This document shows, piece by piece, positions 6,636-12,256 of a DNA stretch of 12,256 bases. Within the stretch, counting starts at the first letter, position 1. Each line of letters begins with the position of its first letter. Both the position numbers and the translations under genes were made by a program. Origin of the DNA: Desulfonema limicola (GTDB taxonomy: Bacteria > Desulfobacterota > Desulfobacteria > Desulfobacterales > DYRC01); assembly GCA_020718925.1 (NCBI GenBank), contig DYRC01000101.1:1-12256 (forward strand), written 5' to 3'. The notes beneath the pieces are model-generated. The model was not told the origin of the DNA. It ran no database searches and was given only the letters and a program-made list of their open reading frames with translations.

Positions 6636-7889
6636 TTATTTGAAAAACGATGATAACAACAGAATCAGTGATAAGCCAATCAGAACAATCACCGTTGTCC
6701 ACCCCACGATATTGTTAAAAGGCTTGTTGACATATTCACCCATAATCTCTTTATCATTGACAAGAAGCATCATAGAAACCAGCACCACCGGCAGCAATAT
6801 TCCGTTGATGATCTGAGACCACAGCGTAATGGCAATCAGCGGCGCATTCGGGATTAATATAATCGCAACACCTATAATGAGTATTCCGGTATAAAGCCAG
6901 TAAAATTCAGGCGCCTCATCCCATTTTTTATCTATTCCCGCCTCAAATCCGAAGGCTTCGCACACATAAAACGCTGTTGCCACCGGAAGAATCGTCGCTG
7001 AAAATACCGAAGCGATAAACAATCCGAAAGCAAATATCATAGACGCAAACTTGCCTGCCAGCGGCTCTAACGCCATTGCCGCATCTTTTGCTTCCTCAAT
7101 TCTGATATGATTGACATGAAGCGTTGATGCACAGGCAACGATGATAAAAAATGCAACCACCACCGTAGCCACAGAACCTAAAATAACATCCCACAGAGTA
7201 TATTTATAATCTTCAATTTTCAAGCCTTTTTCGATAACTGCGGACTGCATGTAAAACTGCATCCACGGAGCGATAGTGGTGCCGATGATGCCGATAACTA
7301 TTGATATATACTCATAATCAAACTGTATTTTCGGATGAACGATTGCTTTGCCTATCTCTGACCAATTCGGGCGTCCCATGATGGCAGAAATCACATAGGA
7401 AAACAGAAATACGCTGAAGATCAGAAATATCTTCTCCGAAGACTGGTATGTGCCTTTGACCACCAGCAGCCATACGCCGATTGCCACCAATGGCACGGAA
7501 ATATATTTGTTCACGCCGAAGACCTGCATACTTCCGGCAACACCGGCAAATTCCGTTGTGGTGTTGCCGATGTCGGCGACTATCAATCCCATGAAGATGA
7601 AAAATGTTATTTTTACGCCTGCATTTTCCCGAATCAGGTCAGCAAGCCCCTTGCCGGTAACAACGCCCATTCTGGCATTCATTTCCTGAACAACGACAAG
7701 AGCGACAAAAGAGGGGATCAATGTCCACAACAGCCCGTATCCGTAAATTGCTCCGGCAACCGAATACGTTGTAATTCCGCCTGCGTCGTTATCCACGCTG
7801 CCGGTTACAATGCCGGGTCCGAGTATTGCCAAAAACAGCACAAAATTTTTCCACAACGCCGATTTTTTTGCTTTGGCGATCATTTCCAT
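6636..7889 (-). CDS. Nramp-fold (SLC11-like) transporter with non-canonical metal site, probably a magnesium transporter
   Basis: A 417-residue, about 11-helix membrane protein of the Nramp/LeuT-like fold. It opens with LGPGIVTGSVDNDAGGITTY; aligned on G-P-G and the later Y-G-Y-x-L-L-W this puts D-A-G-G (35-38) where transition-metal Nramps have D-P-G-N. In the sixth helix G-T-T-I-A-P-W-M (203-210) replaces the usual A-T-I-M-P-H, so the soft methionine ligand is alanine and the histidine tryptophan. Loss of Asn and Met matches what I recall of Nramp-related magnesium transporters (NRMT), which take Mg2+ and Mn2+. The neighbours are an MgtE-like sensor 11 bases upstream and CorA downstream. 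The frame opens at ATG 7889, but GGGAG at 7892-7896 lies only 2 bases from it and 8 bases from ATG 7883, so the protein may begin at residue 3. Confidence 0.85.
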   Translation of the reverse strand: MEMIAKAKKSALWKNFVLFLAILGPGIVTGSVDNDAGGITTYSVAGAIYGYGLLWTLIPSFVALVVVQEMNARMGVVTGKGLADLIRENAGVKITFFIFMGLIVADIGNTTTEFAGVAGSMQVFGVNKYISVPLVAIGVWLLVVKGTYQSSEKIFLIFSVFLFSYVISAIMGRPNWSEIGKAIVHPKIQFDYEYISIVIGIIGTTIAPWMQFYMQSAVIEKGLKIEDYKYTLWDVILGSVATVVVAFFIIVACASTLHVNHIRIEEAKDAAMALEPLAGKFASMIFAFGLFIASVFSATILPVATAFYVCEAFGFEAGIDKKWDEAPEFYWLYTGILIIGVAIILIPNAPLIAITLWSQIINGILLPVVLVSMMLLVNDKEIMGEYVNKPFNNIVGWTTVIVLIGLSLILLLSSFFK

Positions 7890-7891
7890 TT

Positions 7892-7896
7892 CTCCC
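7892..7896 (-). promoter_or_regulatory. Ribosome binding site favouring ATG 7883 over ATG 7889 for the Nramp-type gene
   Basis: GGGAG on the minus strand; spacing is 2 bases to ATG 7889 and 8 bases to the in-frame ATG 7883. The second distance is the usual one. The change removes only Met-Glu from the N terminus. Confidence 0.55.
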
Positions 7897-7900
7897 GATC

Positions 7901-9145
7901 TTACGCTTTTCTTCCCTTGCGTTTCAATAAATTATATACCACGTCATCAATGACCACCATACCCCGCATTTTCATTTCCTTATCCACCACCGGAAGAGAT
8001 AGAAGGCTGTATTTGGATATGATTTCAGGGAGATCGTCTATCTTGTCATAATCCTGAACATGGATAACCTGATCGTTCATAATCTGACGAAGTTCCGTAT
8101 CCGGCTCAGATATCACAACATCTCTTAACGATACGGTTGCTATCAATTTTTCATCATTATCCAACACATAAAGAGAGTAAATTGTGTCTGCTTCGGGCTT
8201 CAGTTTTCTCAGTTCTGCCAAGGTCTGATTGACTGTCAGATGTTCATTGAATGAAATATATTCTGTAACCATGAGGCTGCCGACGGTATTTTCAGGATAT
8301 TCAAGCAGTTCCCGAACTTCTTCCGAAGATTCTTCCTCCATCTCGCTTAACAGTTCTTCCGCCTTATCATCCTCCATTTCATAGAGAATGTCGGCGACCT
8401 CGTCAGCAGGCATTTTTTCAAGCACATCCGCCGCTTTTTCAACAGAGAGGCTTTCAAGAACATTCAACTGGGCATCGGTTTCAAGTTCTTCAAGCACATC
8501 TGCGGCTTTTTCTTCATCCAGAGACGCAAAAATCGCTGCCTGCGTTTTGGCGTCAAGGTCTTCGATAATATCCGCCAGATCCGAAGGATGCAACGTGGAA
8601 AGCTTGGAATATGCTTTTGACAGCTTGATGCCTGCATGAGAATAATCAATCGTTGCAACCTCATCCCATAAAATCAGATCGCTCGGAACTCTTTTTCCGA
8701 ACGGATTCAGAATGGTTTTTGCCAGCTTTGCAACGCCCAATCGTCTCAGAAGCCCGTCAAGTCCCACATCAACTGCCACCACAAACGTGCCTGTTGACAG
8801 AACAGCAAGCCGTACATCGTTGACTCTTACGACTTTTCTCCCGTCCATGTCAACAATCTGTTTGTCCAATATGCGCTTTGACAAAGAGACCGTGTTCGGC
8901 GGCGTTCCGATATCTTTTATCCCGCTGCATGTTACGGTATACTGACCGTTTTCTTTCAGAATAGCAAACGATGAAAAATCCGCTATTTGGGTCTGATTGC
9001 CGATTTTTACTTTTATCCCGATAACTTTGGGGTTGATGCCGCCCATATCAACCACCACGTCTTTGACTTTTCCGACAATCTTGCGATCATCGGAAAAAAT
9101 CCGGTTATCAAGGATCCGACTTAAATAAAACGTTAATGAAGACAT
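7901..9145 (-). CDS. Soluble PRC-barrel / MgtE N-terminal / CBS-pair protein, likely magnesium sensor for the adjacent transporter
   Basis: A 414-residue protein without any membrane helix. Domains in order: PRC-barrel at about 4-77 (S-R-I-L-D-N-R-I-F-S-D-D..VGKVKDVVVD), a second PRC-like barrel at about 88-168, an MgtE N-terminal superhelix at about 185-285 (L-H-P-S-D-L-A-D-I-I-E-D-L, then repeats of E-K-A-A-D-V-L-E), and two CBS domains at about 286-345 and 350-408 (G-S-L-M-V-T-E-Y; L-P-V-V-D-K..GMVVIDDVV). In MgtE channels the N domain and CBS pair bind Mg2+ at acidic interfaces and gate the pore; here the MgtE membrane domain is absent. With an Nramp-type transporter 11 bases downstream and corA after it, I infer a regulatory subunit gating one of them. 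Start 9145 is set by AGAGG at 9152-9156; the open frame to 9262 overlaps the preceding gene. Confidence 0.85.
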   Translation of the reverse strand: MSSLTFYLSRILDNRIFSDDRKIVGKVKDVVVDMGGINPKVIGIKVKIGNQTQIADFSSFAILKENGQYTVTCSGIKDIGTPPNTVSLSKRILDKQIVDMDGRKVVRVNDVRLAVLSTGTFVVAVDVGLDGLLRRLGVAKLAKTILNPFGKRVPSDLILWDEVATIDYSHAGIKLSKAYSKLSTLHPSDLADIIEDLDAKTQAAIFASLDEEKAADVLEELETDAQLNVLESLSVEKAADVLEKMPADEVADILYEMEDDKAEELLSEMEEESSEEVRELLEYPENTVGSLMVTEYISFNEHLTVNQTLAELRKLKPEADTIYSLYVLDNDEKLIATVSLRDVVISEPDTELRQIMNDQVIHVQDYDKIDDLPEIISKYSLLSLPVVDKEMKMRGMVVIDDVVYNLLKRKGRKA

Positions 9146-9151
9146 TTTAAG

Positions 9152-9156
9152 CCTCT
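9152..9156 (-). promoter_or_regulatory. Ribosome binding site that fixes the PRC/MgtE/CBS start at 9145
   Basis: AGAGG on the minus strand, 6 bases before ATG 9145. The 39 residues of open frame before it translate the end of the DUF202 gene in another phase and show no family resemblance, while M-S-S-L-T-F-Y-L-S begins the PRC barrel directly. Confidence 0.75.
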
Positions 9157-9174
9157 GTGCGTGTTGAAAATTTT

Positions 9175-9546
9175 TTATCGAATTCCCAAGAAAAGATAAA
9201 CAATCAGGGGGATTCCGAGAAATACCGGAAGCAGATTGGCAAATAACGACATATTTATCCAATACCCATCAGGGATTTCATCATGTTTCAGCGTTCTGAT
9301 AATCTTTTTATACCGGATTACGGAAAGAACAGACAAGATCATTCCAAGCAGAATAAACGCCATTCCTACCCAGAACGATATATCTCTTTCCGAAAAATTA
9401 GCTCCTTTCGGAGCCATATTATGAAGAAACAGACCGAATCGCTCTATCACAAAACCGAATGCCATCAGACTAAGGCTGGTGCGGTTCCATGCAAGCAGGG
9501 TGCGTTCTGCGGCAAATAATACTCTGGGATCGTTTAAGTTTGACAT
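9175..9546 (-). CDS. DUF202 family small membrane protein (YidH-like)
   Basis: About 123 residues from ATG 9546, or 128 from an in-frame GTG at 9561; the family motif begins right after the ATG (M-S-N-L-N-D-P-R-V-L-F-A-A-E-R-T-L-L-A-W), so I prefer 9546, although neither start has a strong ribosome site (GGA 8 bases before the GTG is the better of the two). The D-P-R-x-x-F-A-A-E-R-T-L-L-A-W-x-R-T signature defines DUF202, followed by three membrane helices: L-S-L-M-A-F-G-F-V-I-E-R-F, a central one from I-S-F-W-V-G-M-A-F, and a C-terminal one. The biochemical function of the family is unknown. It ends 29 bases before the PRC/MgtE/CBS gene and may be the first gene of the ion-transport operon, or a read-through passenger behind the toxin gene, whose stop lies 34 bases upstream. 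Confidence 0.8.
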   Translation of the reverse strand: MSNLNDPRVLFAAERTLLAWNRTSLSLMAFGFVIERFGLFLHNMAPKGANFSERDISFWVGMAFILLGMILSVLSVIRYKKIIRTLKHDEIPDGYWINMSLFANLLPVFLGIPLIVYLFLGIR

Positions 9547-9580
9547 ATTATTCAGATACACTCACAGAATCCGATAAGCA

Positions 9581-9967
9581 TCAAATTACCTGAATACCAT
9601 ATTTCTCAAAAACCGAATCAGCACTCAACATCGGTATCCCTTCTATGATTGACTGAGCAATCAGCAGCCTATCAAACGGGTCTTTATGGTGAAAAGGGAG
9701 TTCGGACACTTTTGAAACATGCTCAAGGCTTATCGGCAAAAGGATTAATTCATTCAACTCAATCTGTCTGCTTACAAACTTATGAACCGGCATGGCTAAA
9801 TCCAATTTTCCTATGCCGGTTTTGATACTGATTTCCCATGCAGATACCAGACTGAAATATATCTCATTGCTTTCATTTAAAAAAGTATCTATACTCTTTT
9901 GAGAAAGATGATCGTAATTTTCGGTCGTCAGCCATAAAAACATGCAGGTATCCAACAGAACTTTCAT
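9581..9967 (-). CDS. vapC: PIN-domain toxin of a type II toxin-antitoxin pair (VapC-like)
   Basis: A complete 128-residue PIN-domain protein, a predicted Mg2+-dependent ribonuclease that cuts tRNA or other RNA when freed from its antitoxin. The acidic active-site residues are all present: D6 in L-L-D-T, E45 in S-A-W-E-I-S-I-K, D99 in the H-H-K-D-P-F-D-R-L-L-I-A-Q block and D117 in S-A-D. The W-E-I-S-I-K..G-K-L and L-P-F-H-H-K-D-P-F-D-R blocks are typical of the PIN subgroup that pairs with Phd/YefM-type antitoxins. The start ATG 9967 overlaps the antitoxin stop as ATGA, the usual translational coupling of such pairs. The frame is intact and ends in TGA, so the toxin appears functional. The RNA target cannot be told. 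Confidence 0.9.
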   Translation of the reverse strand: MKVLLDTCMFLWLTTENYDHLSQKSIDTFLNESNEIYFSLVSAWEISIKTGIGKLDLAMPVHKFVSRQIELNELILLPISLEHVSKVSELPFHHKDPFDRLLIAQSIIEGIPMLSADSVFEKYGIQVI

Positions 9968-10188
9968 AGGATATAATCCTCAAATCCTTCAGGAATATCT
10001 TTGAACCCTTCTTTTATAACCACCAGTCCTTTGGCTGTTCCCAATCTTCTCCTGAGCTTCTTCCGAAAAGGAATAATTTTTGCTATTGGCTCATTGTCCT
10101 TCATAATGACAATTTCATTCCCATAAACCGACTTTTCAACAAGTTCTCTGAAACTGCTCTCCATATCTCTGAGTTGTATTTCCTGCAT
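9964..10188 (-). CDS. Phd/YefM-family antitoxin partner of the PIN toxin
   Basis: A 74-residue antitoxin starting MQEIQLRDMESSFRELVEKS. The N-terminal half is the DNA-binding Phd/YefM fold (S-F-R-E-L-V-E-K, then G-N-E-I-V-I-M-K-D-N-E-P-I-A-K-I-I-P), which dimerises and represses its own promoter. The C-terminal half (R-R-L-G-T-A-K-G, I-K-E-G-F-K-D-I-P-E-G-F) is the segment that wraps the toxin; the R-R-L-G-x-A-K-G..P-E-x-F pattern is a hallmark of partners of this PIN group. GAGG at 10195-10198, 6 bases from ATG 10188, sets the start; the longer frame to 10236 only translates the dispersed repeat lying there. It begins 44 bases after the NTPase gene and overlaps the toxin by ATGA. Confidence 0.88.
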   Translation of the reverse strand: MQEIQLRDMESSFRELVEKSVYGNEIVIMKDNEPIAKIIPFRKKLRRRLGTAKGLVVIKEGFKDIPEGFEDYIL

Positions 10189-10194
10189 TCTGCA

Positions 10195-10198
10195 CCTC
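10195..10198 (-). promoter_or_regulatory. Ribosome binding site that fixes the antitoxin start at 10188
   Basis: GAGG on the minus strand, 6 bases before ATG 10188. The alternative ATG at 10236 has no such site, and the 16 residues it would add come from the GGATT repeat at 10204-10245. Confidence 0.75.
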
Positions 10199-10203
10199 GT
10201 TTT

Positions 10204-10245
10204 GAATCCCGGCAATCCCTTAATCCTGAAAATCATGGTTCAGAC
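10204..10245. repeat. GGATT-rich dispersed repeat, half element overlapping the end of the NTPase gene (copy 2)
   Basis: These 42 bases match 131-172 without gaps at 34 positions. On the minus strand GGATT occurs three times about 8-9 bases apart. The element contributes the last codons and the TGA (10233-10235) of the NTPase gene and fills most of the space before the antitoxin. Only one arm of the palindrome seen at the left of the window is obvious here. Confidence 0.75.
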
Positions 10246-12143
10246 TTTTTCAGGTAATCGGGAAGGATGGTTTTTTCATCTGTAATTGCATCTCTCAAGT
10301 TTACGTCGTTTAAGTTTGCGCCGAACAAGTCTGCGTGGTTCAAATCTGCGCCGCTAAAATCAAACTTATACTTTATATCTGTAATATTCAAAAGAGAAAT
10401 GATTCTGTAAAGACCTTTCTCTTCATCAAAAAGCTTCAAAGAACCGTCAGGATAAAACTCTTTTCTGTCAGCTTCGGAAAGCGACTGAAAAATATTGGTC
10501 AGCACATAAAGCAATCCTGACAAAACATTTGCCTCAGTTTTAAAGGGATTGTCATTTTGTCCGTTTTCATTTTTTATCAGATAGATATGTTCCTGTGCTG
10601 ATTTAAAGAATGTTTCCAATGGCTTGAACATTTCTTTTGCCGCTTTTTTCTGAGATGCAATAATATCTTTCAGAAACGGAATATGATCTTCCGGTGAAAG
10701 TGCTGATTTTCCAAGAATAAAATAAATATCTGCTGCCATGTCATCACAGCTTTTTTCAATCTTTTTGGGTTTGAAATTTTTCGTTACTTCTTTCAGCAGT
10801 TCAAACACAGCTTCTGCAATCAGATAATCCCTGATGCTTTTATGGATAAAGGAAAAAGCGTTTTCCTCAAGCCCTGTGAAAAAGAAACTGACTGAAATAT
10901 TTCTGCAAATTTTTTCAATGGTTTCATCATCTTTATTTTTAATCATCTCCAAACCATAAAGCCTGTTGTCCTGTTTCATAGCGTCAATCAGGCTGCTGAT
11001 TTTAATCTTTTCTTCCCCATTCCGAAAGAGAATAAATGCAAGTACCTGTAAGAACTGATGATATGAGGTTTCATCCGGCAAATCGGCACAACTCGGATGA
11101 CATTGCCATTTTTTGCGATACGTGCTTGTAAGGATACTCCGGTAAATATCCTCGTGTGAGATCGCCCGCTGCGCTTTTCCGATCTGCTGATCTGCCAGCA
11201 TGATTGCGGAAATGGTGAGCATAATCGGCTGATGAATCAGGTCGTGCAGTTCTTTGTCTGTGAAATGCTGATATGTGATCATCGGATCAATCTGCCTGAT
11301 GTTGCAGTATTTTTCAAGCCAGCGGTCAACCTGCGCTTTTGAAAAATTCTCAATTCCAAACAGATGATACGCAGATGTGAACGCGCTCCCGATGTCTTTG
11401 ATAAACTGGGAACGCCCGGTAAAAATCAGATTCAGCCGGGAATCGCCACGTTGATTGATATTTTCTGACAAGACAAACATGTTGCGGATAAAATCTTTGA
11501 GCGTATAATCGCTGCCATCCGTTATCTGCCGTTCATCACCGCCTTCAAAAATCAGATCGTCAATACCGTCCAAAATCAGGACAATCTGCTTGCCATGAAA
11601 AAAACTTTCATCTTTGACAAAGGGCGTGCGCCGGGAAAGTATCTGAACCTCTCTATCGTTAAGCCTTCCCAAGTATTTGAATTCATAAAACAGAACAATG
11701 CTGCACTCCGGTTTTTCTTTTTCCTGCTCTGTGGCAATAATTGCCTGAGTGAGCATTCTTACCGAAGACGTTTTGCCGTGTCCGGGCTGTCCGTGAATGA
11801 TGATCGGAGATGTTGATGTTTCTATGGTATTGAGAAGAGCGTCTATGAGAAGCGGTACTTTTTCAGCATTTTTATCGTCTTTTTCCGGATATTTATCATT
11901 GTGATAGATGGCAGATGGCGTAACATAAATTTTGCAAAGGGTCAGTTCCGAGCCATCCTGATCTATGGGCAAAGGATCGTTATAAAGCTTTCCAAGAACA
12001 GCTTGGGTATGAGCAAGCGCTTCTTCACCACCGGTCTTGGAAATGAGTTTTGCAAAATCCAACACAACTCTGGGAGGACTCATCAGCATATTAAGCGCAA
12101 CCGATGCCCACCATTCCGGGTTTTTCAAATAGGAAGTTTCCAT
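10233..12143 (-). CDS. NACHT-type STAND NTPase with C-terminal pentapeptide repeats
   Basis: A 636-residue signal-transduction NTPase. Residues 1-75 are a short helical start of unknown kind. The nucleotide-binding module has a Walker A loop G-Q-P-G-H-G-K-T-S (118-126), a Walker B I-V-L-I-L-D-G-I-D-D-L (187-197, with the D-G-x-D-D form typical of NACHT), and a L-I-F-T-G-R sensor at 239-244. The winged-helix end carries F-I-H-K-S-I-R-D-Y-L-I-A-E-A (432-445), the F-x-H-x-S-x-x-[ED]-[YF]-x-x-A mark of NACHT proteins. A helical linker follows, and at about 594-619 four or five pentapeptide units (A-D-L-N-H, A-D-L-F-G, A-N-L-N-D, V-N-L-R-D). Such proteins assemble on ligand binding, and some bacterial NACHT proteins defend against phage. 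No nuclease, TIR or protease effector is visible, so a defence role here is inference. AAAGGAG at 12150-12156 is 6 bases before ATG 12143. Confidence 0.85.
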   Translation of the reverse strand: METSYLKNPEWWASVALNMLMSPPRVVLDFAKLISKTGGEEALAHTQAVLGKLYNDPLPIDQDGSELTLCKIYVTPSAIYHNDKYPEKDDKNAEKVPLLIDALLNTIETSTSPIIIHGQPGHGKTSSVRMLTQAIIATEQEKEKPECSIVLFYEFKYLGRLNDREVQILSRRTPFVKDESFFHGKQIVLILDGIDDLIFEGGDERQITDGSDYTLKDFIRNMFVLSENINQRGDSRLNLIFTGRSQFIKDIGSAFTSAYHLFGIENFSKAQVDRWLEKYCNIRQIDPMITYQHFTDKELHDLIHQPIMLTISAIMLADQQIGKAQRAISHEDIYRSILTSTYRKKWQCHPSCADLPDETSYHQFLQVLAFILFRNGEEKIKISSLIDAMKQDNRLYGLEMIKNKDDETIEKICRNISVSFFFTGLEENAFSFIHKSIRDYLIAEAVFELLKEVTKNFKPKKIEKSCDDMAADIYFILGKSALSPEDHIPFLKDIIASQKKAAKEMFKPLETFFKSAQEHIYLIKNENGQNDNPFKTEANVLSGLLYVLTNIFQSLSEADRKEFYPDGSLKLFDEEKGLYRIISLLNITDIKYKFDFSGADLNHADLFGANLNDVNLRDAITDEKTILPDYLKKSEP

Positions 12144-12178
12144 AGAGTTCTCCTTTCTGTTAATGGCTTTCTGAATCA

Positions 12179-12247
12179 GGATTGAAGGATTTTTTAAGGA
12201 TTTAAGGATAAAGAATCTTCCGAAATCTTTTCATCATCCTTCAATCC
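12179..12247. repeat. GGATT-rich inverted repeat upstream of the NTPase gene (copy 3)
   Basis: A perfect 12-base inverted repeat: GGATTGAAGGAT at 12179-12190 and its reverse complement at 12236-12247, with a 45-base centre. The left side has GGATT or GGAT at 12179, 12187, 12198 and 12206, the same 8-11 base phasing as the other two copies. It lies in the leader of the NTPase gene, 23 bases upstream of its ribosome site, and may run beyond the window. It could fold in the leader RNA or hide a promoter, but no clear promoter is seen. Confidence 0.6.
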
Positions 12248-12256
12248 GTCATAATC

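Noticed and set aside
9146..9262. N-terminal extension of the PRC/MgtE/CBS protein to 9262
   Set aside because: It overlaps the DUF202 gene, has no homology-like content, and a good ribosome site fits ATG 9145.
10189..10236. N-terminal extension of the antitoxin to 10236 with an ATGA overlap with the NTPase stop
   Set aside because: The added residues are the translated dispersed repeat, and the ribosome site fits ATG 10188.

Overview
The window looks like a chromosomal stretch from a Gram-negative, motile, moderately AT-rich bacterium. Secreted family-3-type binding proteins, a long-periplasmic-loop chemoreceptor, a YrpB-type flavin oxidoreductase with a cysteine cluster, and dispersed GGATT-rich intergenic repeats suggest an anaerobic member of the Desulfobacterota (old Deltaproteobacteria). 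That placement is inferred from gene style and not proven. Every gene I accept lies on the minus strand, so the window reads biologically from right to left; no RNA gene, CRISPR array or insertion sequence was seen, and no stretch above 300 bases lacks a gene.

From the right: a GGATT-type inverted repeat (about 12179-12247) lies upstream of a 636-residue NACHT-type STAND NTPase with a C-terminal pentapeptide-repeat tail (10233-12143). A second copy of the repeat family covers the end of that gene. It is followed by a Phd/YefM-type antitoxin (9964-10188) and a PIN-domain VapC-type toxin (9581-9967) whose reading frames overlap as ATGA. This part looks like accessory, defence- or stress-related content.

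Next come four tightly spaced genes: a DUF202 small membrane protein (9175-9546), a soluble protein built from two PRC barrels, an MgtE N-terminal domain and two CBS domains (7901-9145), an Nramp-fold transporter whose metal-site motifs are not those of transition-metal Nramps (6636-7889), and a CorA-family channel (5676-6614). I read the last three as a magnesium (or related divalent cation) uptake module in which a free-standing MgtE-like cytosolic sensor has been separated from its usual membrane domain and paired with another type of transporter.

Then follows a YrpB/nitronate monooxygenase-like flavoprotein (4395-5558), then a chemotaxis unit: a methyl-accepting chemotaxis protein (1733-4322) broken by one frameshift and one in-frame TGA, containing a canonical HAMP followed by five 39-residue HAMP-like repeats of exactly 117 bp period, and two tandem paralogous periplasmic binding proteins (958-1713 and 180-941) with no permease or ATPase nearby. 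The left edge holds a long imperfect palindrome of the same repeat family and the first 23 codons of a Uma2-like protein running off the window.

The observations most worth following are the split MgtE-sensor/Nramp/CorA module, the receptor with stacked HAMP repeats and its two lesions, and the NACHT-pentapeptide NTPase beside a toxin-antitoxin pair.
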